The notes under the pieces were generated by a model. That model saw nothing but the letters and a program-made list of their open reading frames with translations. It searched no databases and was not told the DNA's origin. Of a stretch of 17,794 nucleotides of DNA, positions 1-7,808 are shown in pieces. Position numbers and translations under genes: made by a program. Location: the NCBI GenBank assembly GCA_964474685.1, contig CAYYTE010000024.1, positions 1 to 17,794 on the forward strand. Direction: 5' to 3'. Positions within the stretch are counted from its first letter, which is position 1. Each line of letters opens with the position of its first letter. This stretch comes from UBA1737 sp964474685 (GTDB taxonomy: Bacteria > Bacillota_I > Bacilli_A > ML615J-28 > CAG-313).

Positions 1-151
1 AGTTTCTTTTCTATTCATTTAAGAAATATTTTATTTAGTTGAATTAATTAGATGTCTTTATCGCGTAAAAATAATTTTTAAATATTTAAATGGTTTATTC
101 TTTATCATCCTTATTGGTTGTTTGGTTAGCTTTATTTATCATTAAATTATC
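1..151. other. Gene-free left edge, AT-rich
   Basis: I see no coding region or RNA gene on either strand. The stretch is almost pure A+T with short T and A runs. It holds one 14-bp A/T-only palindrome (TTTAAATATTTAAA, 77-90), which may be chance at this composition. It probably belongs to the space between the lipoprotein gene and whatever lies left of the window. Confidence 0.6.
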
Positions 152-180
152 TTGCATATTGAACATAATTATGCTATACT
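152..180 (+). promoter_or_regulatory. Promoter of the Ig-like lipoprotein gene
   Basis: TTGCAT (152-157), a 17-bp spacer and TATACT (175-180), with an extended -10 TGC directly before TATACT. Predicted transcription start is near 187, leaving about 30 nt of leader before the ATG at 219. Confidence 0.6.
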
Positions 181-218
181 AAATAAAAGATATATAGATA
201 AATATAGAGGTGATAAAT

Positions 219-1583
219 ATGAAAAAGAAATATTGTACATTATTTTTATGCTTATTTTTATTGTTTTCTATAGGTTGCAAGAAAAACAATAGTTCTCATG
301 TTAAATCGATATCGATTGATGATCAATCAGTCTATATTGGTGAAACTATGGATTTAACTAAAGTGTCTGTAGGAGTAATTTATGAGAACGGTGATACGAA
401 AAGTTTAACATTAGCGGATGATTCACTTGTTATTACAAACAAACCGGATTATACAAAAGAAGGCTCTTATGTTGTTAATGTTGCTTTAGGAACTGTATCG
501 ACTAATTTTACTGTATGGGTGATTAAAAAAGTAACTGGATTTAAATTAACAGTGAGTTTGGTTGGAGAAGGTAGTGTTGTAGGTGATGGATATTATGAAG
601 CGGGAACTGAAGTTACTTTGACTGCTACTCCTTCTGATGGCTATGATTTTATTTCTTGGAATCGTGGTGAGATTGCTGTTAGTAAAGCGATTGCTTGGAA
701 GTTTACGATGCCTGAAAATAACCTAAGTGTTACTTGTATTTTTAAAGCAACACCTACTTCTTGTATAAATGTAGTTAATCGTACTTTATTTGCTGCACAA
801 AATCTATTGAATCAAAAAACTGCGAATGCGGATACGTTTCAAGTAACGTGCGACGTTAGTTACACGAAGACGATTCAAAATGTAACAACACGTTATAGTG
901 GTACTTTATCCGCAAATTTATCTAAGATAGATACTACAAGTCATATTCAAGTCGAATTATGGAATGTTGAGACTCTTGTTCGAACTCAACCACCGGATTA
1001 TGGTATTTATTATCAAGATGGAGCGAAACCATCCTTGATGGTTGTAAAAGGTAGTGAAACTACTATGAAGAATACGACGAGTATTCAACCATTCTTAGAA
1101 AAACTTGTAACAACAAAGAATAAAACTTTACAAGAGTTGCTATTAACTGGGGTAACAGATCAAACCATAATCGATTCATTAAATACGATGATTGATCGTT
1201 TATTAGGCGAGAATCAGGTTATGAATATTTTTACCGATCCTTTATCTGGGAAACTTTCAAGTGGTTTTTCTATAAATTTAAAAGAACTTTTAGTGGATAT
1301 TCCATTGTTAGTAGATTTTATCCCTGATGATAAGTTAACTCAATCTCAAAAGAATTTCATCAGTTGGCTTCAAAGTAATGCAAATGATCTTCCTGATATT
1401 CGTGTGATTAACTCTGTTAATTATATTACCGAAAAAGAACAAGAGGTAATCAAGGATTTATTAGTAGAACTGAAAATATCAGATGATTATATTGGTAAGG
1501 ATCCTAACGGGAATGAATTAAAACTATTCGAAGGTAATTATAATTTGGAGTTTAACAATATTGTGATTGAAGCAATTGTATAA
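219..1583 (+). CDS. Surface lipoprotein with Ig-like and InlB-type repeat domains
   Basis: A 454-residue secreted lipoprotein of unknown role. I chose ATG 219 because AGAGG at 206-210 sits 8 nt before it; the in-frame GTG at 210 overlaps that site. The N terminus is MKKK, then a hydrophobic stretch and a lipobox ending SIGC, with Cys20 as the lipidated residue. Residues about 28-102 resemble a bacterial Ig-like domain. Residues about 108-177 match a divergent InlB B-repeat: glycine-rich start, GY..F..W, then FTMPENN. The C-terminal 270 residues (181-454) look beta-rich in the first half and more helical later; I do not recognise them. The protein should sit on the outer face of the membrane, perhaps in adhesion or cell-wall contact, which is inferred from domain types only. 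It has its own promoter and a terminator right after the stop. Confidence 0.85.
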   Translation: MKKKYCTLFLCLFLLFSIGCKKNNSSHVKSISIDDQSVYIGETMDLTKVSVGVIYENGDTKSLTLADDSLVITNKPDYTKEGSYVVNVALGTVSTNFTVWVIKKVTGFKLTVSLVGEGSVVGDGYYEAGTEVTLTATPSDGYDFISWNRGEIAVSKAIAWKFTMPENNLSVTCIFKATPTSCINVVNRTLFAAQNLLNQKTANADTFQVTCDVSYTKTIQNVTTRYSGTLSANLSKIDTTSHIQVELWNVETLVRTQPPDYGIYYQDGAKPSLMVVKGSETTMKNTTSIQPFLEKLVTTKNKTLQELLLTGVTDQTIIDSLNTMIDRLLGENQVMNIFTDPLSGKLSSGFSINLKELLVDIPLLVDFIPDDKLTQSQKNFISWLQSNANDLPDIRVINSVNYITEKEQEVIKDLLVELKISDDYIGKDPNGNELKLFEGNYNLEFNNIVIEAIV

Positions 1584-1588
1584 AAAAC

Positions 1589-1626
1589 ACCCCATTTGTA
1601 CTTTTAATACAAATGGGGTAATTTTT
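1589..1626. terminator. Bidirectional terminator between lipoprotein gene and tRNA-Arg(CCT)
   Basis: A perfect 12-bp stem (1589-1600 with 1608-1619, arms ACCCCATTTGTA/TACAAATGGGGT) and a 7-nt loop. It is followed by AATTTTT on the plus strand. On the minus strand it is followed by GTTTTTTA. It can therefore end the lipoprotein transcript and the convergent tRNA transcript. Confidence 0.9.
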
Positions 1627-1633
1627 AAATAAA

Positions 1634-1709
1634 TGGCGCCCCAGAAGGGGGTTGAACCCTCGACCTATGACTTAGGAGGTCATCGCTCTATCCACTGAGC
1701 TACCGGGGC
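1634..1709 (-). tRNA. tRNA-Arg, anticodon CCT
   Basis: The reverse complement folds as a complete 76-nt cloverleaf with encoded CCA. Acceptor arms are GCCCCGG and CTGGGGC, the D arm is GCTC/GAGC, the anticodon arm is ATGAC/GTCAT with loop CTCCTAA, and the T arm is GAGGG/CCCTT with loop TTCAACC. Discriminator base is G. Anticodon CCT reads AGG. It lies downstream of tRNA-Arg(TCT) on the same strand. I find no convincing promoter of its own in the 50 nt upstream, so it may depend on read-through of the terminator at 1756-1784. Confidence 0.97.
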
Positions 1710-1755
1710 ATAAATGATTTGCATAATCTTGCGAATCGTGATATAATAATTATAT

Positions 1756-1784
1756 AAAAAAACATTCAACAAAGCGGTTGAATG
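1756..1784 (-). terminator. Terminator after tRNA-Arg(TCT)
   Basis: Read on the minus strand: arm CATTCAAC (1784-1777), 6-nt loop, arm GTTGAATG (1770-1763), then seven T residues (1762-1756). This is a good intrinsic terminator for the upstream tRNA. It sits between the two tRNA-Arg genes, so tRNA-Arg(CCT) needs either read-through or a promoter I cannot identify. Confidence 0.8.
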
Positions 1785-1795
1785 AAATTTCTTAA

Positions 1796-1872
1796 TGGTG
1801 TCCCTGATGTGATTCGAACACACGACACTGCGCTTAGAAGGCGCATGCTCTATCCAACTGAGCTACAGGGAC
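1796..1872 (-). tRNA. tRNA-Arg, anticodon TCT
   Basis: A complete 77-nt cloverleaf with encoded CCA on the minus strand. Acceptor arms are GTCCCTG and CAGGGAC, the D arm is GCTC/GAGC, the anticodon arm is TGCGC/GCGCA with loop CTTCTAA, and the T arm is GTGTG/CACAT with loop TTCGAAT. Discriminator base is A. Anticodon TCT reads AGA, a frequent arginine codon in these genes. It has a strong upstream promoter and a terminator directly after it. Confidence 0.97.
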
Positions 1873-1888
1873 AAATTGTAGCATTATT

Positions 1889-1917
1889 ATTATACTACAT
1901 TTTTACTGTTTTGTAAA
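1889..1917 (-). promoter_or_regulatory. Promoter of tRNA-Arg(TCT)
   Basis: On the minus strand: TTTACA (1917-1912), a 17-bp spacer and a perfect TATAAT (1894-1889). The -10 box ends 17 nt before the mature tRNA 5' end, leaving a leader of about 10 nt. It lies in the divergent gap with the DUF885 gene, for which I see no equally good promoter. Confidence 0.8.
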
Positions 1918-1947
1918 GTAAAACAATTTATTATTTTGGAGGATACT

Positions 1948-3825
1948 ATGAACTGCAAAGTCGGACTAAGAAACAATATTTTAAAGAAAATTATTAAATC
2001 TTTTACTATAGTAGTTGTACTATTTTTTACAACCATTTTTTCAAGTTGTGCATTATGGAATCATGTAAATTTAGATAGTTCTACATTTAATGATTTTTCA
2101 AATCGAGTTTTTGCGACATTATTATCGGGAGATGATATGTCTCAAAATTACTTATTTAATGATGCTACAAAATATGGATTAAAGAGTGCGGAAGCAAGCC
2201 TTCCTACTCCTTCTGTATCTTCTGCCTCAGGTAAGATTTTTTTAAATCTCTATTTTGGTCAAATTAATGGTTACAATTACGAAGAATTAAATGAGGATCA
2301 AAAATGCACCTATTTAATTATTAAGGATTTATTAGATAATATTAATGCTACTACTACCGATATGAGCTATTTATCTTCGGATTATCTAGGTAGTTATTTG
2401 GGATATCAAGCTCAATTACCTTTGCTTTTATCTGAGTATAATTTAAGAAATAAAAGTGATGTCGAAAAGATTATAAAGTATGTAAATTTAATTCCAGAAA
2501 CTTTTAATGCGTATTATGAGTTTGAAATTAAAAAAGCGGAAGCTGGATATGGAATGCCTGATTTTGTTATTGAAAAAGTAATTGGTCAATGTGAAAGTAT
2601 GGCTTCAAAACTTTCTACTAAAGATAATTTTATGGTAACGACTTTGTCTAAAAAAATAAATGCTTGCACATTTTTAACGGATACTGAAAAGTCAAACTAT
2701 AATAATTTAATCGAAACAGCCATTACTTCTTCAATGTATCAAGGATACTTTAAATTAACTCAACAACTTGTTAATTTAAAAGGAAAGGCAAAGAATAATT
2801 TAGGCCTTGCTTATTATGTAAAAGAAGATGGAACTGAAATAGGAAAACAGTATTATACGTTAGCTTTTAAAAAGGCTACGGGATATGATGTTTCCATTGA
2901 AGAAGCGGAGAAATACATAGATTCGAAACTTACTTTTACTATTTCAAGCGTTAATTATTATCGAAATCTTTATAAAACAGATTCTACTTTTGCGGGATAT
3001 GTTGATAAAATTTCGAATGGTCAATTGTATTTTATGCATCAAGGAACGACACCTTTAGAACAACTGGATAGTTATAAAGAAAAACTAACGGGGCATTTTC
3101 CAAGTTTAACAACAAATCCAAATATTACAATTCAATATGTGGATGAATCAATGCAGGATTATTTTAGTCCCGCCGCATATATGACCTCGCCTATTGATGA
3201 AACATCGAATGAAGTGATTTATTTAAATCCAGCATCTATTTACAAAACAAATTCCGTTGGAGTAAATGAATTAGATTATAATTATTTATACACTACCCTT
3301 GCTCATGAAGGGATAACGGGACATATGTATCAAAATATTTATTTTAAAAATCAAGATGTAAATATTTTGAGAAAAGTTATGAAAAGTAGTGGATATTCAG
3401 AAGGATGGGCTACGTATTGTGAGAAATATTCGTATAACTATTTAAGAGGTGAATTACCGGATAATGTAGTAGATTATCTAATTACATTAGATGATTTTAA
3501 TTCGTTAGTTTATTCAAGACTTGATATGGGAATACATTATGATGGATGGACACAGACGGATACCTATAATTATCTAGCACAATATAACTCAAATACTACT
3601 ATGGATAATGTGAAGAAAGTATTTGAGCAATTGGTTGAAGTTCCAACGAATTCGCAAATGTACTATTATACATATTTTCATTTAAAAGATTTAAGAAATG
3701 ATGTAATCGCTCATCTTGGTGATTCCTTTGATGAAGTAGCCTTTCATAAAGCCACATTAGATTGTGGTGCTCTTCCTTTAAGGTATGTTGAAGAAATAGT
3801 TAGAAACAAGTTTATTGCTAAATAA
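1948..3825 (+). CDS. DUF885-family lipoprotein, putative metallopeptidase
   Basis: A 625-residue lipoprotein. ATG 1948 is chosen because TTGGAGG at 1936-1942 lies 5 nt before it; an earlier in-frame TTG at 1936 is the ribosome binding site itself. A basic N terminus is followed by a hydrophobic segment and a lipobox FSSC (Cys34). The zinc-site signature HEGITGH is at residues 453-459 and EGWATY at 485-490; both correspond to the paired motifs of DUF885 proteins, where HExxPGHH and EGWA.Y are usual. Here the proline is Thr457 and the second histidine of the pair is Met460, so the site is somewhat diverged. Peptidase activity on the outside of the cell is inferred from the motif; substrate is unknown. 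Gene expression signals upstream overlap the tRNA promoter region. Confidence 0.8.
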   Translation: MNCKVGLRNNILKKIIKSFTIVVVLFFTTIFSSCALWNHVNLDSSTFNDFSNRVFATLLSGDDMSQNYLFNDATKYGLKSAEASLPTPSVSSASGKIFLNLYFGQINGYNYEELNEDQKCTYLIIKDLLDNINATTTDMSYLSSDYLGSYLGYQAQLPLLLSEYNLRNKSDVEKIIKYVNLIPETFNAYYEFEIKKAEAGYGMPDFVIEKVIGQCESMASKLSTKDNFMVTTLSKKINACTFLTDTEKSNYNNLIETAITSSMYQGYFKLTQQLVNLKGKAKNNLGLAYYVKEDGTEIGKQYYTLAFKKATGYDVSIEEAEKYIDSKLTFTISSVNYYRNLYKTDSTFAGYVDKISNGQLYFMHQGTTPLEQLDSYKEKLTGHFPSLTTNPNITIQYVDESMQDYFSPAAYMTSPIDETSNEVIYLNPASIYKTNSVGVNELDYNYLYTTLAHEGITGHMYQNIYFKNQDVNILRKVMKSSGYSEGWATYCEKYSYNYLRGELPDNVVDYLITLDDFNSLVYSRLDMGIHYDGWTQTDTYNYLAQYNSNTTMDNVKKVFEQLVEVPTNSQMYYYTYFHLKDLRNDVIAHLGDSFDEVAFHKATLDCGALPLRYVEEIVRNKFIAK

Positions 3826-3844
3826 ATAATTATCAACACCTTAC

Positions 3845-3873
3845 TTGAATTAAATGAACTAATTTGGTATAAT
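3845..3873 (+). promoter_or_regulatory. Promoter of trigger factor gene
   Basis: TTGAAT (3845-3850), exactly 17 bp, TATAAT (3868-3873), with TGG forming an extended -10. The transcription start should be near 3880, giving a leader of about 36 nt. AAAGGA at 3903-3908 is the ribosome binding site. Confidence 0.8.
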
Positions 3874-3915
3874 ATATAAGGTTTATAAAATTATAATATA
3901 TGAAAGGAAAATATT

Positions 3916-5238
3916 ATGAGTGAGGAAAATAAAAAAATAGAACGTATATCTGAAAACCATGTTAAACTAACAGTAACAGTTAGTGATGAGGTTTGGGCAA
4001 AAGCTTTAGATAATGCATTTGAAAAGGTTGTAAAACAAGTTAAAGTGGATGGATTCCGCCCAGGGAAATTACCTAAACAAATGTTTCTTCAAAGATATGG
4101 CTATGAAAGTTTATATCAAGAAGCTGTAGATGAGGTATTAAATATTACTTATCCAGAAGCTGCTATGTCTTTTAAAATCTATCCTACAGCAGATCCTAAA
4201 TTTGATTTTGATGCTACGAAATTATCTCCAGAAAAAGGCTTTGATTATACTGCAGAGGTAGATGTTTGGCCAGAAGTTCATCTAGGAGAATATAAAGGAC
4301 TAGTTGTAAAACCTTTATCAAAACGTGTATATAAAAAAGATATCGACGCTTATGTAGAAACAGAACTTAAGAAAAAAGCTAAATTAGTATCTGTTGATAC
4401 ACCTGCTGAGAATGGTAATACAGTTGTTATTGATTTTGAAGGATTCTTAGATGGAGTTCCATTTGAAGGTGGAAAAGGTGAAAAGTATCCTCTTGAATTA
4501 GGATCAAATTCATTTATTCCTGGATTTGAAGAACAACTTGTAGGTGTTACAAAAGGTTCTTCGAAAGATGTAAATGTAGCATTCCCTAAGGATTATCAAG
4601 CAAAAGACTTAGCGGGCAAAGAAGTAGTATTTAAATGTCTTGTACACGAAGTACAAGCAAATCAAGTACCACAATTAACTGATGAAATTGTTCAAGAGTA
4701 TAAGATTGATGGTGTAGATACTTGTGAAAAGTATTTAGAATATGTAAAAGATACTTTAACAAAGCAAAAAACTAAAGCATCGGATGATCAATATATCAAT
4801 GATTTAGTACAAGCAGTTTGTAAAGCATCTTATGCGGATTTCCCTCAATCTTTGATTGATGCGGAAGTTGGAGCAGATGTAAAAAAATTACAAGATCAAT
4901 CGAAACAATATAATATTCCTGAGGAAACTATGCTTTCTTATATGGGAATAAAATCTTTAGATGATTTTAAAGCCAAATCTACTGAAAGAGTAAAACAAGG
5001 CTTATTACAAGAGTTAGTATTTGACAAGATAATTGAAGTTGAGAAATTAGATGCTACTCCAGAAGAAATAGAAAAAGAGTTTGAAGTTTTTGCTAAAGTA
5101 AATGAAAATGATTCGGATAAAGTTAAATCAAAGAAACTTGCGGATGCAAAGAAACAAGTATCGGAACGCCAAGTTGCATATAAGATTAAGGCTGGAAAAG
5201 TACTTGACTTATTAAAAGCCAATGCTAGTTCAAAATAA
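3916..5238 (+). CDS. tig: Trigger factor, ribosome-bound chaperone and prolyl isomerase
   Basis: A 440-residue trigger factor, the usual length. It binds at the ribosome exit tunnel and shields nascent chains. The ribosome-docking signature GFRPGKLP is at residues 46-53 in the N-terminal domain. An FKBP-type peptidyl-prolyl isomerase domain follows at about 167-248 (VVIDFEGFLDG, LGSNSFIPGFEEQL). The rest, about 260-430, is the helical chaperone domain. ATG 3916 has AAAGGA 7 nt upstream. The next gene in the same direction is lon; clpX, which commonly lies between tig and lon in Bacillota, is absent here. The gene has its own strong promoter. Confidence 0.97.
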   Translation: MSEENKKIERISENHVKLTVTVSDEVWAKALDNAFEKVVKQVKVDGFRPGKLPKQMFLQRYGYESLYQEAVDEVLNITYPEAAMSFKIYPTADPKFDFDATKLSPEKGFDYTAEVDVWPEVHLGEYKGLVVKPLSKRVYKKDIDAYVETELKKKAKLVSVDTPAENGNTVVIDFEGFLDGVPFEGGKGEKYPLELGSNSFIPGFEEQLVGVTKGSSKDVNVAFPKDYQAKDLAGKEVVFKCLVHEVQANQVPQLTDEIVQEYKIDGVDTCEKYLEYVKDTLTKQKTKASDDQYINDLVQAVCKASYADFPQSLIDAEVGADVKKLQDQSKQYNIPEETMLSYMGIKSLDDFKAKSTERVKQGLLQELVFDKIIEVEKLDATPEEIEKEFEVFAKVNENDSDKVKSKKLADAKKQVSERQVAYKIKAGKVLDLLKANASSK

Positions 5239-5260
5239 CTGATATAATATAAACTTATAG

Positions 5261-5301
5261 GGCTACCAATAATAAGATTTATTCTTGTTAAATTGGTAGC
5301 C
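5261..5301 (+). promoter_or_regulatory. Long hairpin between tig and lon
   Basis: Outer stem GGCTACCAAT (5261-5270) with ATTGGTAGCC (5292-5301), perfect over 10 bp. It continues as AATAAGA/TCTTGTT (5271-5277 with 5283-5289, one G-T pair) around a TTTAT loop, with AA bulged. No T run follows on either strand, so it is a poor intrinsic terminator. It may be an RNA element in the lon leader or a processing/stability hairpin at the tig 3' end. A TATAAT at 5243-5248 lies just before it but lacks a recognisable -35. Confidence 0.7.
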
Positions 5302-5365
5302 TTAAATAAACAAAAAATAGAAAAATAATAAAATTTTTTATTAAATTTTATTTGAAAGGAAACTT

Positions 5366-7687
5366 ATGCTATTTGATAATATACAAATTAGAGAAGCTAC
5401 TTTGCCAACACTAGTTGCGACTTCAACGATTCCCTTTTTAGGAAAAGATTTAACTATTAACGTTGCTGTTCGTCAATTTCGCGTTTTAACGGAAATACAA
5501 AAATATGACCAATATGTTGTTTTATTAATTCCAAATGAAAAAGATTCAGAAAATGAAAGTTCAAAATATCTTAAAAGAGCAGTAGTTGCTCGTTCAATGT
5601 CGAATACAACGGACCCTATTGGAATGAAGAAAGCCCGTTTTAAACCTATTGTTCGTTGTGATGTCTTAGATTATATTCGTGATGGCTCAATGCTACTTGC
5701 TCATTTTACAACTGTAGTTCCTTTTTCTTCAAACCTTGATGAGGAGACTGTAGCCTTAAGTAGAATTCAATCTGAGTTATCTGAATTAAATCCTGTTGAT
5801 TTTAATCCGGATATCCGTTTGGCAATCACTATGGTGAATCACGCAACGAGTGCTCGTGAAATTGTAGAGGATGTTCCTTCTTTACTTGGTTTACCTGATT
5901 CCCGATTAATTGAATATTTAAATGAACCAGACATCACTAAGAGAACGATTATGATTTTAAAGGATGTTTTAAGACAAAAGTACTTTTTAGAAATTGATAA
6001 TAAGATTGATGAGAATGTTCGTGAAAGTATTAATCAATCACAAAAGGAATATTACCTTCGAGAAAAGATGCGAGCAATTCAAGAAGAGTTAGGCGAAAAA
6101 GCAGTTCGTGATAAAGATATAGCGGAATTAAGAGATAAATTAAATAAAATTAAAATGAATCCGGATATTAAAAAGAAAATGTTATTTGAACTATCTCGCT
6201 ATGAATCTACTGTAAGTGGAAACCCGGAAGGTGGAATTATTCGCAATTACTTAGATTTTGTAGTTAATCTTCCTTGGGACGTATCTAGTGTTGATTCAAC
6301 GGATTTAAAAATTGCTCAAGAGGAATTAGATAAAAACCATTATGGTCTAGAAAAAGTAAAAGATAGGATTTTAGAATATCTTGCGGTAAAGATTTATACA
6401 GGTAAGAATCCTCAATCAATTCTTTGTTTTGTAGGTCCTCCTGGAGTTGGTAAAACGAGTCTTGCGCGTTCTATTGCTAATGCTATGAATAAAAAATTCA
6501 TTAAAGAGTCACTTGGCGGTGTTACTGATGAAAGTGAAATTCGAGGACATAGAAGAACTTATTTAGGAGCATTACCTGGAAGAATTCTTCAAGGATTACA
6601 AAAAGTAAAAACGAATAATCCAGTATTTCTATTAGATGAAATTGACAAAATGAGTAGAGATTATAAAGGTGATCCAACAAGCGCTATGCTTGAGGTCTTA
6701 GATGGAGAACAAAATGAGTTTTTTGAAGACCACTATTTAGGTGAACCTTTTGACCTTTCACACGTATTCTTTATTGCTACTGCAAATTATATTGAAAATA
6801 TTCCAGCCCCTCTTCGCGATCGTATGGAAATTGTTGATATTTCAAGCTATACTGAATTTGAAAAGTTTGAAATTGCAAAAAGACATTTAGTAAAGAAAGT
6901 TTTGCAAGAAAACGGACTTCCTATTAAAAAGTTTTCGATTACCGATCAAACCATCTATAAGATTATTCGTGAATATACAAGAGAAGCAGGCGTTCGTGAG
7001 TTAGAAAGATTGCTATCTACTATTGTACGAAAATCAATTAAAAATATGCTATTTGATGGTGAAGATTCTGTTAAGATTACTGTTGAAGATTTAAATAAAT
7101 ATCTTGGAAAACCAAAATTCATGTATAATGAAGCGGATAAAACAGATCAAATCGGCTGTGTGAATGGGCTCGCTTATACCGAGTTTGGTGGGGATACTCT
7201 TCAAATCGAAGTATCTTTCTACCCAGGAACTGGTAAGTTACTTTTAACAGGTAGCTTGGGCGATGTAATGAAAGAATCTTGTGAAGCGGCTTTAAGTTAT
7301 GTGAAAGCAAATTCAGATAAGTTTTCTATTAATTATGAATTATTCCAAAAAAATGATATTCATATTCATGTTCCAGAAGGGGCAACACCGAAGGATGGCC
7401 CTAGTGCTGGTGTCACGATTGCTACTGCAATTGTTTCCGCATTTAGTAAAAGACCTGTAAACCACTTAATTGGTATGACTGGTGAGGTTACACTTCGAGG
7501 TTTAGTACTTCCTATTGGTGGATTAAAAGAAAAATCGATTGCAGCAAGTCGTAGTGGATTACAAACTATCTTGATTCCTAAAGAAAATGAAAGAGATATT
7601 GATGAAATTCCAAGTACTGTTAAAGAAAAGTTGAAGATCATACCAATATCAACGATTGATGACGCTATTGAGCAAGCATTAAAATAA
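5366..7687 (+). CDS. lon: ATP-dependent protease Lon
   Basis: A 773-residue Lon that unfolds and degrades damaged or regulatory proteins in the cytosol. The N-terminal substrate domain covers about 1-205 and is diverged from the usual LPLLPLRD start. A coiled-coil linker follows, containing YYLREKMRAIQEELG. In the AAA+ domain, Walker A GPPGVGKT is at 357-364 and Walker B LLDEIDKM has Asp424-Glu425. The protease domain has the Ser-Lys dyad: Ser680 in DGPSAG and Lys723 in GGLKEK, 43 residues apart as in E. coli Lon (Ser679/Lys722). ATG 5366 has GAAAGGA 5 nt upstream. The last codons (EQALK and stop) are part of a 35-bp tandem repeat that continues after the gene. No clear own promoter was found; it may be read from tig or from a weak promoter near 5243. 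Confidence 0.97.
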   Translation: MLFDNIQIREATLPTLVATSTIPFLGKDLTINVAVRQFRVLTEIQKYDQYVVLLIPNEKDSENESSKYLKRAVVARSMSNTTDPIGMKKARFKPIVRCDVLDYIRDGSMLLAHFTTVVPFSSNLDEETVALSRIQSELSELNPVDFNPDIRLAITMVNHATSAREIVEDVPSLLGLPDSRLIEYLNEPDITKRTIMILKDVLRQKYFLEIDNKIDENVRESINQSQKEYYLREKMRAIQEELGEKAVRDKDIAELRDKLNKIKMNPDIKKKMLFELSRYESTVSGNPEGGIIRNYLDFVVNLPWDVSSVDSTDLKIAQEELDKNHYGLEKVKDRILEYLAVKIYTGKNPQSILCFVGPPGVGKTSLARSIANAMNKKFIKESLGGVTDESEIRGHRRTYLGALPGRILQGLQKVKTNNPVFLLDEIDKMSRDYKGDPTSAMLEVLDGEQNEFFEDHYLGEPFDLSHVFFIATANYIENIPAPLRDRMEIVDISSYTEFEKFEIAKRHLVKKVLQENGLPIKKFSITDQTIYKIIREYTREAGVRELERLLSTIVRKSIKNMLFDGEDSVKITVEDLNKYLGKPKFMYNEADKTDQIGCVNGLAYTEFGGDTLQIEVSFYPGTGKLLLTGSLGDVMKESCEAALSYVKANSDKFSINYELFQKNDIHIHVPEGATPKDGPSAGVTIATAIVSAFSKRPVNHLIGMTGEVTLRGLVLPIGGLKEKSIAASRSGLQTILIPKENERDIDEIPSTVKEKLKIIPISTIDDAIEQALK

Positions 7688-7808
7688 ACCTAATATTGCT
7701 CGTTGAGCAAGCATTAAAATAAACCTAATATTGCTCGTTGAGCAAGCATTAAAATAAACCTAATATTGCTCGTTGAGCAAGCGTTAAAATAATATTATCT
7801 TGCTCGTT
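7670..7808 (+). repeat. 35-bp tandem repeat overlapping the lon stop codon
   Basis: Three identical 35-bp units at 7670-7704, 7705-7739 and 7740-7774, then a diverged 34-bp unit at 7775-7808. A possible degenerate fifth piece (GATAGCGTAAAAATAA) follows at about 7810-7825. The first unit starts inside lon, so every unit copies GAGCAAGCATTAAAATAA, the last five codons and stop. Each unit carries GAGCAA near its start and TTGCTC near its end. Tight 3-nt-loop hairpins TTGCTC-GTT-GAGCAA therefore recur at each junction (7696-7710, 7731-7745, 7766-7780). There are no spacers, so this is not a CRISPR array. Confidence 0.95.

Noticed and set aside
77..90. Palindrome TTTAAATATTTAAA as a regulator site
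   Set aside because: A/T-only palindromes of this size are expected by chance at this composition, and it is far from the promoter.
4938..5222. Minus-strand open frame inside tig
   Set aside because: It lies opposite a clear trigger factor gene, has no ribosome binding site and a low-complexity Ser/Phe-rich translation.
5261..5301. Intrinsic terminator of tig
   Set aside because: The hairpin is strong but neither strand shows a T run after it, so it is listed as a structured leader element instead.
7670..7808. CRISPR array at the lon 3' end
   Set aside because: Repeat units are directly adjacent with no unique spacers, and no cas gene is near.
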